Shown piece after piece: positions 17,032 to 24,984 of a DNA stretch of 63,089 bases. How positions within the stretch are numbered: the first letter of the stretch is position 1; the number at the start of each line of letters is the position of its first letter. Made by a program: the position numbers and the translations under genes. This DNA comes from an uncultured Clostridia bacterium (GTDB lineage: Bacteria; Bacillota; Clostridia; Oscillospirales; Acutalibacteraceae). The notes beneath the pieces are model-generated. The model had not been told where the DNA came from and did no database searches. It saw only the letters and a program-made list of their open reading frames with translations. The stretch spans positions 1 through 63,089 of the forward strand of contig CALWIW010000008.1 of assembly GCA_944380855.1 (NCBI GenBank), in the 5' to 3' direction.

Positions 17032-17565
17032 TTAGAGAAGTACCCCGTAACTGTTAAAAAAATTGTCCCAAAAGAGGAAATTGCGGGGAGGGTAAAGGGT
17101 AAAGCAAAACATTACACCCACAAAAGTTCCAAGCAAAAACACCCAAAATAAAAAATATCTTGTGCTGTTTATGTTTTTTACTGCTGTTTCTGATATAAAA
17201 TAAAAGAAATAAGACGCTAAAATTTCACAGGCTGTAAGCTGATACCACAGATATGTATTAAATACTTCAATGAGCAGAAGATTAAAAAAACAGCAGAAAA
17301 GGAAAAGGAAAAAGAGGGATATGATTTTTGCCTTAACATAGATTTTAAAGTTTTTAACGCCGCATAAAAGCTCCAGCGACCACCAAACAAGACAAACCCA
17401 AAAAACAGGCTTTGAGTATTCCCATGGACTGTAGTTGACCCTTGAAAAAATTATCCCCAATACACCTTGGTCAAACATACTGTAATAAAGGGTTAATAAA
17501 GGTATTCCGAAAACAGGGAAAAAAATTCTACAGGTGTTTTTAAAAAAACGTATTTTTTTGCTCAA
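17032..17565 (-). CDS. small integral membrane protein, DUF6512-like
   Basis: A 177-residue hydrophobic protein with about five predicted membrane helices. The segments FSRVNYSPWEYSKPVFW near the N-terminus and FTLYPPRNFLFWD near the C-terminus resemble conserved blocks I associate with the DUF6512 family of Clostridia; this is recalled similarity, not a search. The start is TTG, with AGGGG about 10 nt upstream. It stands alone between rlmB and the hom-lysC operon, all on the minus strand. No function is known or inferred. The strong aromatic content (many Phe and Trp) is typical of such membrane proteins. Confidence 0.65.
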   Translation of the reverse strand: MSKKIRFFKNTCRIFFPVFGIPLLTLYYSMFDQGVLGIIFSRVNYSPWEYSKPVFWVCLVWWSLELLCGVKNFKIYVKAKIISLFFLFLFCCFFNLLLIEVFNTYLWYQLTACEILASYFFYFISETAVKNINSTRYFLFWVFLLGTFVGVMFCFTLYPPRNFLFWDNFFNSYGVLL

Positions 17566-17681
17566 ATTGTTTATCCCCTTTTTACGTGTTAATGTAATAA
17601 TACTATGATTTTTTAATGGTTAATATTACAAGTCACTTTATAAGCCATGTGTGAAAAATGTTTGTAAATAAAGCTTTTATA

Positions 17682-17767
17682 AGAGCGAACCATTCCAAAG
17701 ATTAAGGAAAAGGTCTCGCCCGACCTGAAACGGAAGTCAATTTTTATATCCTCCCTATGCAGGTCGG
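17682..17767 (+). repeat. family B intergenic element, copy B4
   Basis: The head box GAGCGAACCATTCCAAAG and arms CCGACCTG (17720-17727) and CAGGTCGG (17760-17767) enclose a 32-nt loop. Arms differ from the CCGCCTTG version at three positions, with matching changes on the other side. Confidence 0.75.
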
Positions 17768-17770
17768 ATA

Positions 17771-17810
17771 TAAAAAACACCCCATGACTTAAAGATTAAA
17801 GCCATGGGGT
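17771..17810 (-). terminator. terminator of the hom-lysC transcript
   Basis: On the minus strand ACCCCATG pairs with CATGGGGT around a 16-nt loop and is followed by GTTTTTTAT. It lies about 200 nt beyond the lysC stop, with family B repeats in between. Confidence 0.75.
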
Positions 17811-17836
17811 AAATAATTTATAAAAGCAAATTTCTA

Positions 17837-17994
17837 TGCAAGCGAACCATTCCAAAAATTAAGGAAAGGGTCTCGACCGACCTGAAACGGAAGTCAATTT
17901 TTATATCCTCCCTATGCAGGTCGGATATAAAAAATAAAGGTTTCGCCCGACCTGTGCAGGTGTTTATTTTAATATCTAACCTTTGGCAGGTCGG
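17837..17994 (+). repeat. family B intergenic element, copy B5 (two modules)
   Basis: The head box AAGCGAACCATTCCAAAAAT is followed by module 1 (CCGACCTG 17877-17884 with CAGGTCGG 17917-17924) and module 2 (CCGACCTG 17947-17954 with CAGGTCGG 17987-17994). It is nearly identical to B4 over the first module, which suggests local duplication. It forms the 3' untranslated region of lysC. Confidence 0.75.
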
Positions 17995-18016
17995 AAACAA
18001 AAAAGTCGGAAATAAA

Positions 18017-18487
18017 TTACTCGAAGAATTTTGAGTGGATAGCAGCAACAGCAATATCGGCGTCGTTCTTGTCGATAAGAACGGAAACCTTGATTTCGCT
18101 TGTGCTTATCATCTGAATGTTGATGTGTGAATCGTAAAGAGCCTCAAACATCTTGGAAGCAACGCCTGCGTGGCTTTCCATACCTGCCCCTACAATTGAA
18201 ACCTTTGCGATATTGTCATCGTAAAGAACTTCCTTTGCACCGATTACGTTGATGTAGTCCTTAAGGATTGCAACAGCCTCTTCGCCTTTGGACTTGGCAA
18301 CGGTAAAGGAAATATCCTTTGTATCGTCGCGGCCGATTGACTGGAGGATAATGTCAACATTAATATCCTTTGCAGAAAGCTTTGCAAACATCTTGAAAGC
18401 AAGGCCAGGTCTGTCAGGAATACCTGTAACAGAAATTCTTGCTACGTCTGTATCTTTTGCTACACCGCTGATTAACATTTTCTCCAT
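18017..18487 (-). CDS. putative aspartokinase beta subunit from an internal start in lysC
   Basis: A nested in-frame product of 156 residues covering both ACT domains and starting at KMEKMLISGV. The sequence AAAGGAG followed by a 9-nt spacer and ATG is as good as the main start. In B. subtilis LysC the beta subunit begins at the equivalent residue (about 246). Existence of the product is an inference. Confidence 0.55.
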   Translation of the reverse strand: MEKMLISGVAKDTDVARISVTGIPDRPGLAFKMFAKLSAKDINVDIILQSIGRDDTKDISFTVAKSKGEEAVAILKDYINVIGAKEVLYDDNIAKVSIVGAGMESHAGVASKMFEALYDSHINIQMISTSEIKVSVLIDKNDADIAVAAIHSKFFE

Positions 18488-19222
18488 TTTTGCATTCTCC
18501 TTTACCAATGTACCCGGGGCTTTTGTAAGACTGGAGAGAACCTCGAGTTCAATATTATATTTTTTAGCCATTTCAACCGAACGGTTGTTGAGAACCTGAG
18601 CACCTAAAGTTGCAAGCTCAAGCATTTCGTCATAGGATATTTCTTTAAGCTTTATAGCCTTTTTAACTTTTCTCGGGTCTGCCGTATAAACGCCCTCAAC
18701 GTCTGTATAAATCTGACAAAGGTCAGCATGAAGGGCTGTGGCGATTGCAACGGCACTTGTATCAGAACCGCCTCTTCCGAGAGTTGTTATATCGTCGTAT
18801 CTGTTAAGACCCTGGAAGCCTGCAACGATTACAATGCGTCTTTGGTCAAGCTCTTTTTTGATTCTGTCGGGAACAACTCTTTTTATTCTTGCACTTGTAT
18901 GGGCAGAAGAGGTCTGAAAACCTGCCTGCCAGCCCAAAAGGGAAACAACAGGATAGCCAAGCTTCTCTATTGCCATTGCAAGCAGGGAGATTGAAATTTG
19001 CTCGCCTGCGGACAAAAGCATATCTGTTTCTCTTTTAGAGGCATAGGGGTTTATTTCCTTGGCCTTTTCGATAAGGTCGTCTGTTGTGTCGCCCTGTGCC
19101 GAAACAACAACTATAACATCGTTTCCTTTGTTATATGTGTCTGTAACGATACCTGCAACATTCATCACACGCTCGGCATTAGCCACAGAGCTTCCGCCGA
19201 ATTTCTGGACAATAAGACTCAT
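18017..19222 (-). CDS. lysC: aspartate kinase
   Basis: A 401-residue enzyme that phosphorylates L-aspartate, the first committed step toward lysine/diaminopimelate, threonine and methionine. The kinase domain starts with VQKFGGSSVANAERV, includes TTLGRGGSDTSAVAIA, and is followed by two ACT regulatory domains (about 260-330 and 340-401). The ATG has AAGGAG upstream. An internal in-frame ATG at codon 246 (plus-strand 18485-18487) has its own AAAGGAG 9 nt upstream and would yield a 156-residue regulatory subunit. That arrangement matches Bacillus subtilis aspartokinase II, which makes alpha and beta chains from one gene. It lies 24 nt after hom in one operon. Confidence 0.95.
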   Translation of the reverse strand: MSLIVQKFGGSSVANAERVMNVAGIVTDTYNKGNDVIVVVSAQGDTTDDLIEKAKEINPYASKRETDMLLSAGEQISISLLAMAIEKLGYPVVSLLGWQAGFQTSSAHTSARIKRVVPDRIKKELDQRRIVIVAGFQGLNRYDDITTLGRGGSDTSAVAIATALHADLCQIYTDVEGVYTADPRKVKKAIKLKEISYDEMLELATLGAQVLNNRSVEMAKKYNIELEVLSSLTKAPGTLVKENAKMEKMLISGVAKDTDVARISVTGIPDRPGLAFKMFAKLSAKDINVDIILQSIGRDDTKDISFTVAKSKGEEAVAILKDYINVIGAKEVLYDDNIAKVSIVGAGMESHAGVASKMFEALYDSHINIQMISTSEIKVSVLIDKNDADIAVAAIHSKFFE

Positions 19223-19246
19223 ATTATTGTACTCCTTTTTTGCTTA

Positions 19247-20494
19247 TTATAAATCGCCTATTCTCAAAGCCGAAAGAACGCAAACGCCCTTTTCTTCAAG
19301 TTGGGAGATTTTATTTTTAATCATGCCGTAAGGCATGGGATTGGTGATAACGGCAATTTCGCTTTCATCGGGGTTATCCAAAGAAAGCGGCTGGACATTT
19401 CCGTCGAAGATTTCTTTTGCTATATCATATGCAGCGTTGCCTGTTTGGGATTTAAGACGCAGATACATAGCTGTTACCGATTGCTCGTAGGGGATTACAA
19501 GGTCCTCTCCGCCGTCGGTCCAGAAAATTCTCTTTCTTGCCTTAAGATGCTTGCAGCAGTCCACAATATCGGCAACCACGGCACTGGCGGTAGGAAGTTT
19601 TCCTGCACCTCTTCCGTAGAAAACAACGTCTCCGGTGCAGTCGCCTCTTACCATTATTCCGTTGAATACGTCGTCTATATCGGAAAGCTGACTCTTGTTA
19701 GGTACAAACATGGGGGCTACAAAAATATCAAGCTTTTTGTTTTCCAAAAGCTTAACCTGTCCGATAAGCTTTATAACGCCGCCCCATTTTTCGGCATACT
19801 TTACGTCATCCAAAGTGATTGAGGTTATTCCTTCTGTGTGGACATACTGAGGATAAACGTGCTTTCCGAAAGCCAGAGAAGCCAAAATACAGATTTTGCG
19901 GCAGGCGTCGTGCCCCTCAATATCAGCCGCAGGGTTTCTTTCTGCATAACCAAGCTCCTGAGCAAGCTTTAAAGCGTCCTCAAACTGCATACCGTCGCTA
20001 ATCATCTTTGTAAGTATATAGTTTGTAGTGCCGTTGAGAATACCTGCAACCTCGTCTACATTGTTTGCAACGAGGCACTGATCCATAGGTCTGATTATAG
20101 GAATACCGCCGCCTACGCTGGCTTCAAAAAGGAAGTTTGCGTTGTTTTCTTTGGCAATAGCCAAAAGCTCGGCACCGTAAGCTGCCACAAGCTCTTTGTT
20201 AGAGGTAACAACGCTCTTTCCTGCCTCAAGGCAACGCTTTACGAATTCGTAAGAGGGGTGGAGTCCTCCCATAACCTCAGCCACAACCCTTACGTCAACA
20301 TCATTTACAATTTTTTCAAAATCCTTTGTAAATCTGTCTGCCAAGGGGTGGTCCGGAAAATCTCTTAAATCCAATATGTATTTTATGTCAATTTCTTCAC
20401 CAAGTGCGGTGAAAAGCTTGTTTTTATGTGTTGTTATTATCTCTGAAACGCCGGAGCCCACAACTCCGTGTCCCATAATTGCAATGGAAATCAT
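19247..20494 (-). CDS. hom: homoserine dehydrogenase
   Basis: A 415-residue NAD(P)-dependent enzyme that reduces aspartate semialdehyde to homoserine, at the branch to threonine and methionine. The N-terminal Rossmann motif is IAIMGHGVVGSG. The catalytic domain shows NGTTNYILTKM and GYAERNPAADIEGHDACRK, and a C-terminal ACT-like domain follows (from about AVITNPMPYG). Length fits the Gram-positive form with ACT (about 415-435). AGAGG lies about 7 nt before the ATG; the open frame extends 12 codons upstream without a ribosome site. It forms an operon with lysC downstream, so the feedback-regulated kinase and the branch enzyme are made together. Confidence 0.95.
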   Translation of the reverse strand: MISIAIMGHGVVGSGVSEIITTHKNKLFTALGEEIDIKYILDLRDFPDHPLADRFTKDFEKIVNDVDVRVVAEVMGGLHPSYEFVKRCLEAGKSVVTSNKELVAAYGAELLAIAKENNANFLFEASVGGGIPIIRPMDQCLVANNVDEVAGILNGTTNYILTKMISDGMQFEDALKLAQELGYAERNPAADIEGHDACRKICILASLAFGKHVYPQYVHTEGITSITLDDVKYAEKWGGVIKLIGQVKLLENKKLDIFVAPMFVPNKSQLSDIDDVFNGIMVRGDCTGDVVFYGRGAGKLPTASAVVADIVDCCKHLKARKRIFWTDGGEDLVIPYEQSVTAMYLRLKSQTGNAAYDIAKEIFDGNVQPLSLDNPDESEIAVITNPMPYGMIKNKISQLEEKGVCVLSALRIGDL

Positions 20495-20541
20495 TTTTTT
20501 GCCTCTCTCTCGTTTTATTAAAGGAAACAATACGGACTCAG

Positions 20542-20575
20542 CACGCCGAATTTGCAGCAGGCAATATTCGGCGTG
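20542..20575 (-). other. strong hairpin between the PBP gene and hom
   Basis: A perfect 10-bp stem CACGCCGAAT / ATTCGGCGTG with a 14-nt loop lies just after the penicillin-binding protein stop. There is no clear T-tract on either side, so it may be a processing or stabilising hairpin rather than a standard terminator. Confidence 0.5.
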
Positions 20576-20597
20576 CCGTGTTTAAGCTAACCGTAAA

Positions 20598-22919
20598 TTA
20601 ATGGTGCTGTGTAGACGAAGATGAAGTTGAATTGGTTGGTTTTTCCGAAGATGAAGGAGGCTCGGTAGGCTCCGTGGTAGGAACCGTCGGTTGAGTAGGA
20701 GCTTCGGTAGGATCCGTTGCGTCTTCGGTAGTCTTCTCTTCGGTTGTAGCCTCCGTTGTTTCACCGGTGGTTTCCTCGGTGGTGTGATCCTCTTCCTTAC
20801 AGTATCCGGGCATATTATCACGTGAGTAATAACCTATTTCCGTTTCCTTGCAGGTAGAGGAAGCAAGCTTTCCGGTTTCCTTACAGTACCTTGCGGAAAT
20901 CAGGGTGTCGGGAAGTTCATAGGATTTTGACTCTTTACCCGACAGATACTCAGCCATTACGTCGTGGAATATGGTTACAGAGTTTGTGTTGTCATAGGCT
21001 GAGATTGCCTGCGGGTCGTCGTGGCCTGTCCAAACAGCCAGGGAAGCGTATGGAGAACTGCCGCAGAACCAAGAGTCTTTGCCCTCGTCGGTGGTACCTG
21101 TTTTACCGATAATGTCCCAGCCGCTTACTCTTGATCTCCATGCCTGAGTATGCTGTGATACTGTTACGTTGTAATGGAGAAGTCTGTTCATAATTCCTGC
21201 TGTTTCAGCAGAGTATGCCTGTATGCCCTCGTTGTCTCTGTTGTCCAAAATAATATTGCCGTTTTGGTCGGTAACATAATAATAGGTATAAGGTTCGTTG
21301 TAAACGCCTCCGGTAATGAGGTAGTTGTAAGCAGCAGCCATTTCTTTAACTGTTACACCGCCTGCAAGACCTCCCAAAGAAAGACCGCCCAAATTGACGC
21401 TGTCCTGAGACTGGTCAAGGTTTTTAAAGCCAAGACCGTTTACGGCTTTTTCATAGCAGTAGGATACGCCTGCCATATCAAGAGTTCTTACCGCAGCGGC
21501 GTTTGATGACCATTCAATAGCATCGGCAAGAATCATCTGTTCGTTGTAAGTGCCGTATACGTTGTTAGGACCCTGATGCCAGTAGCCGTTATAATAAGCC
21601 CATTTGTCATAAGGCTTGTCCTCAACAAGACTTGAATAGTTTACTTTTTTCTGCTCAATAGCCGAAGGATAGGCAAGCAGGGGCTTGATTGAAGAACCGG
21701 GCTGTAAAGGAGTGCTTGCTCTGTCAAAGAGAAGTCTTCCCTCACGGGCGTCAACACTTCCGACAGTGCCAACTACTCTTCCGTCCGCTTCTATAAGGGT
21801 AAATGCACTTTGAAGCTCTTCATCATAGGTGGAATCCTTTACGGCTAACGCTCTGTCTTCCATAAAGCTCTGCATATGAGCGTCCATGGCACAATATATT
21901 TTAAGACCTTCCGTATAAATCTTTTCCTCTGCGGCGTCTTCGGTTATATTGTACTTTTCAGCCAAATCTCTTCTCAAATCGCGGAACATGGCGTCAATGT
22001 ACCAGTTCCACTCCTGGGTTTCGTGCTCGTCCTCATCGTCCTCGTCGGGATACTGAAATCCTACAAATTCCATGTTTTCCGACTCCTCTAAGGCGTCGTC
22101 ATATTCCGACTGTGTAATCTTTCCCTGATTATACATTTCAAACAAAACGTCCTCACGGCGTATTTTGTTGTTTTCGGGATAAACCAAGGGGTTCCACAGG
22201 GACGGGTTTTGGGTTATGCCGGCAATTGCTGCACATTCGGCAATAGAGCATTTTGAAATTTCCTTGCCGAAATAAAGCTTTGCAGCCGCCTGAACTCCCT
22301 GACAGTTATTTCCGAAGTTTACAACGTTCAGATATGCCTCGAGAATCTGATCCTTTGAGTAATCTTCTTCAAGCTTCAAGGCACGGAAAATTTCTCTTAT
22401 CTTACGCGTAAGACTTACGTCGTTGTCCTGAGTGACATTTTTGATAAGCTGCTGGGTTATTGTGGAACCGCCGTAGCTGTCCTGTCCTGAAAAAAGATTT
22501 AACACAGCACCGCCTGTTCTTATCCAGTCAACTCCGTTATGCTCGTTAAAACGCTTGTCCTCGATTGCGATAATTGCGTCCTTCATGGCTTTCGGAATTT
22601 CGTCGAAATCTACCCAAACACGGTTTTCAGTATCGTACAGGGCTTGATATTCTTCAAACTCTCCCGTTTCCGGATTTTCGCAGTAGATAAAGCTTGTCAG
22701 GGTTAAAGATTTTGCCTCAAGGTCAATTTCCCATGGCTCGTTTGCTATGCTTATAATGTAGGAAACTGCCGAAACGGTAAGTATTATACCGGCAAATACA
22801 CAAACCATTATCACCGTGACAAGTATTTTCCTCAGCATTGTAAAAAATGTTTTTACCCCCGATGATTTTTCGACGGTCATTTTATCGGATTTTTTCCGGT
22901 TGTTTTGGTTCTTTTTCAT
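20598..22919 (-). CDS. class A penicillin-binding protein (glycosyltransferase/transpeptidase)
   Basis: A 773-residue bifunctional peptidoglycan synthase. After a basic cytoplasmic tail and one membrane helix (about 35-60), the GT51 domain shows EDKRFNEHNGVDW and GGSTITQQLIKN, which polymerise lipid II. The transpeptidase domain carries the SxxK active serine in PGSSIKP, SSN in EWSSNAAAV and KTGT in IGKTGTTDEGK. The extracellular C-terminus ends in about 65 residues of Thr/Glu/Pro/Ser-rich low complexity after a Cys-containing segment. The ATG chosen has GGAGG 7 nt upstream; an earlier in-frame ATG lacks one. It resembles PBP1A/PonA-type proteins, so beta-lactams should acylate it. A hairpin separates it from hom. 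Confidence 0.93.
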   Translation of the reverse strand: MKKNQNNRKKSDKMTVEKSSGVKTFFTMLRKILVTVIMVCVFAGIILTVSAVSYIISIANEPWEIDLEAKSLTLTSFIYCENPETGEFEEYQALYDTENRVWVDFDEIPKAMKDAIIAIEDKRFNEHNGVDWIRTGGAVLNLFSGQDSYGGSTITQQLIKNVTQDNDVSLTRKIREIFRALKLEEDYSKDQILEAYLNVVNFGNNCQGVQAAAKLYFGKEISKCSIAECAAIAGITQNPSLWNPLVYPENNKIRREDVLFEMYNQGKITQSEYDDALEESENMEFVGFQYPDEDDEDEHETQEWNWYIDAMFRDLRRDLAEKYNITEDAAEEKIYTEGLKIYCAMDAHMQSFMEDRALAVKDSTYDEELQSAFTLIEADGRVVGTVGSVDAREGRLLFDRASTPLQPGSSIKPLLAYPSAIEQKKVNYSSLVEDKPYDKWAYYNGYWHQGPNNVYGTYNEQMILADAIEWSSNAAAVRTLDMAGVSYCYEKAVNGLGFKNLDQSQDSVNLGGLSLGGLAGGVTVKEMAAAYNYLITGGVYNEPYTYYYVTDQNGNIILDNRDNEGIQAYSAETAGIMNRLLHYNVTVSQHTQAWRSRVSGWDIIGKTGTTDEGKDSWFCGSSPYASLAVWTGHDDPQAISAYDNTNSVTIFHDVMAEYLSGKESKSYELPDTLISARYCKETGKLASSTCKETEIGYYSRDNMPGYCKEEDHTTEETTGETTEATTEEKTTEDATDPTEAPTQPTVPTTEPTEPPSSSEKPTNSTSSSSTQHH

Positions 22920-23086
22920 GTCATGTCCTCCGTATTTCATATAAGAACAATTGTTGTTTTTGTTGCGAGTTTTTTCAGACGCCGTGTTTTGAAAAGAGAA
23001 CGTTTTATAATTATGAAATTTTAAAGGTTCGGTTATGGAAAAATAAAGGATTTTCCTCTTTCTGTATTTGCATACAGCTAATAAGT

Positions 23087-23095
23087 ATTATACCA
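23087..23095 (-). promoter_or_regulatory. extended -10 promoter for the class A PBP gene
   Basis: The minus strand reads TGGTATAAT, a perfect extended -10, giving a leader of about 160 nt. A small hairpin CTGTAT/ATACAG (23063-23078) lies within the leader. No strong -35 is visible. Confidence 0.5.
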
Positions 23096-23218
23096 TTTAT
23101 TGAAAAGGAAATAAATGTTTTTTGTATGATAAAATTTTAAATTTTATTTTGTGTTTTATATCAAAAATTATGTATATTAACGATATTATCTGAAAAAATA
23201 AGAGCGGAGGTGTATAAA

Positions 23219-23542
23219 ATGAAAAAAATGATATTAATTTCCGCTGTGGCAGTTATTATTTGTTCCGTTATTTCCATATCTGCCTCAAGTCTTACTCAAA
23301 TGAAAGAAGACGCTGTGAAAGAGGCGGAAAAATCGGTTGTTCAGGAGAAACCGCAGGTGTATATAGTAAGAGAATATAAGGGGCTGGTTGCGGTGTTCAC
23401 GGAAGACAGCGATATGCCCCAAAGACTTACCGATACCATTGTATACTCTCTGCCGGATTATGACGTGGAAAAGCTTCAAGCCGGAATAACCGTTGAGGGC
23501 AAAGAAAATTTGGAAAAATTGCTTATGGATTTTTGCAGTTAG
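23219..23542 (+). CDS. small exported protein with BofC C-terminal-like domain
   Basis: A 107-residue protein with a basic start and one hydrophobic segment (MILISAVAVIICSVISIS) that looks like a signal peptide or anchor. A charged linker and a domain beginning VYIVREYKGLVAVF and ending in ENLEKLLMDFCS follow. That domain resembles the BofC C-terminal-type domain common in Clostridia, where short exported versions are frequent; this is recalled similarity. GGAGG lies 8 nt before the ATG, and a GTG three codons earlier overlaps the ribosome site. It is monocistronic, just ahead of the fatty-acid operon promoter. Function is unknown, and the link to BofC signalling in sporulation is tentative. 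Confidence 0.7.
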   Translation: MKKMILISAVAVIICSVISISASSLTQMKEDAVKEAEKSVVQEKPQVYIVREYKGLVAVFTEDSDMPQRLTDTIVYSLPDYDVEKLQAGITVEGKENLEKLLMDFCS

Positions 23543-23587
23543 TTTGTTGCCGGATACTCTCACTTTCCCATTAAAAGTATATTTTTG

Positions 23588-23616
23588 TTGACATAGACAA
23601 TGTCAAGGTGTAAAAT
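23588..23616 (+). promoter_or_regulatory. promoter of the fatty-acid operon with overlapping palindrome
   Basis: TTGACA (23588-23593) and TAAAAT (23611-23616) have a 17-bp spacer. The -35 is one half of an inverted repeat TTGACA-N7-TGTCAA (23588-23606), positioned to let a repressor block RNA polymerase. It does not match the FapR operator as I know it. The leader to fabH is about 270 nt. Confidence 0.7.
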
Positions 23617-23638
23617 TACAATGTAAGAATGTACTATT

Positions 23639-23782
23639 GTGGGTATCTGTACCTTGCTATGGCAAAGGTTGTTTGTCAGTATTTGTTGCAAGAAGAAGTT
23701 TTTTACAAAATGCCCGCAATGTAAGTATTCTGAATGTCAGCACAGGCACAGGAAAGAGTATTTTTGTGCCTTTGCAGGATAA
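23639..23782 (+). CDS. possible 47-residue Cys-rich leader peptide
   Basis: A short GTG-initiated frame lies in the leader between the fatty-acid promoter and fabH. The product has seven cysteines, including CPQC and a pattern of further Cys and His (CC...CPQC...C.H.H...C) that could bind metal. No good ribosome site is visible, so translation is uncertain. It could be a decayed gene or chance. If real, it would be the first gene of the operon. Confidence 0.25.
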   Translation: MGICTLLWQRLFVSICCKKKFFTKCPQCKYSECQHRHRKEYFCAFAG

Positions 23783-23890
23783 GCGAAGGTTCTCATGGGA
23801 AGATAGAAAATAAGAAAAATTGCTTGGAAAATATTTGCTGTATTATTCTGAGCGTTCCCAAAAATCCAAAATAAAACGGAGGTAGAGATA

Positions 23891-24850
23891 ATGAGCTTTA
23901 CAATTCTCGGAACCGGAAGAGGGGTTCCGGAGTATGTCATGACAAACGACGAGCTGTCCACAATGGTGGATACAAGCGACGAGTGGATTGTTCAGAGAAC
24001 AGGAATAAAAACAAGGCATATCTGTAAAGATGAGACAATGACCGATATGTGCGTTAAGGCCGCAAAAGAGGCTATGGAGGACGCAAACATTACAGCAGAT
24101 GACCTTGACCTTATTATCTGTGCGACTCTGCGAGGCGAATATATAACGCCCTCACAGGCCTGTGTTGTTCAAAAAGAGATAGGAGCAAAGTGTCCTGCCT
24201 TTGATATAAACGCTGCCTGTTCGGGATTTATTTATGCCTTTGACGTTGCGGACGGATTTTTTGCAAGAAACCGTGTTGAAAAGGTTCTTGTAATAGGCTA
24301 CGACAACCTTTCAAACACAACAGACTGGACTGACCGTTCTACCTGTGTACTTTTCGGCGACGGAGGCGGTGCGGTTGTTTTGGGTAAGGGCGACGATTTG
24401 CTTTCAATTCATGTTACCGCAAAGGGAAATCCCGAAGTACTTTATGCACCAAGAGGAGAAAATCTTTCACCGTTTGCAAAGGAGCAGCGTAAACCGGCCA
24501 TATTTATGAACGGTCATGAGGTTTATAAGTTTGCGGTTATGGCTTTGGTAAGAGGTGTTAAAAAGGCTGTTAAGGACGCAGGACTTACCATGGACGATGT
24601 TGATTACGTCATCCCCCATCAGGCTAATATGAGAATTATCGAATCAGCAGCGGACAAGCTTGGTATCCCCAGAGAGAAGTACATATGTACTATCGGTGAA
24701 TACGGAAACACATCTGCCGGCTGTATGCCTATAGCTTTGGATGTTTCAAGAAGAAAAGGAAAGTTCAAAAAAGGAGATATAATCGTATTTTGTGCTTTCG
24801 GCGGCGGACTTACCTCGGGAAGCTGCGTTATAAGATGGGGAAAGGACTAA
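23891..24850 (+). CDS. fabH: beta-ketoacyl-ACP synthase III
   Basis: A 319-residue condensing enzyme that starts type II fatty acid synthesis by joining acetyl-CoA (or a branched acyl-CoA) to malonyl-ACP. The catalytic triad is visible: Cys in DINAACSGF, His in VIPHQANMRI and Asn in GEYGNTSAG. The N-terminal DTSDEWIVQRTGI block is typical, and length is normal. ACGGAGGTAG precedes the ATG. It is the first recognisable gene of the fab-acc operon. The primer choice (straight or branched) cannot be read from the sequence. Confidence 0.97.
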   Translation: MSFTILGTGRGVPEYVMTNDELSTMVDTSDEWIVQRTGIKTRHICKDETMTDMCVKAAKEAMEDANITADDLDLIICATLRGEYITPSQACVVQKEIGAKCPAFDINAACSGFIYAFDVADGFFARNRVEKVLVIGYDNLSNTTDWTDRSTCVLFGDGGGAVVLGKGDDLLSIHVTAKGNPEVLYAPRGENLSPFAKEQRKPAIFMNGHEVYKFAVMALVRGVKKAVKDAGLTMDDVDYVIPHQANMRIIESAADKLGIPREKYICTIGEYGNTSAGCMPIALDVSRRKGKFKKGDIIVFCAFGGGLTSGSCVIRWGKD

Positions 24851-24984
24851 TGTTTCTTTATATCCTGCAAAATAAACATAATTAAGATTTTTACCGCAAT
24901 TACGGAAAATATCCGGTGGAAAAATATATTGTCCTAAAATATGCGAAAACAAAATGTTTTTGTGAGAATGGAGAGTAGTATATA

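Noticed and set aside
20495-20597. Lysine riboswitch or T-box upstream of hom-lysC
   Set aside because: Only about 100 nt separate hom from the preceding gene, with a single hairpin and no recognisable riboswitch core.
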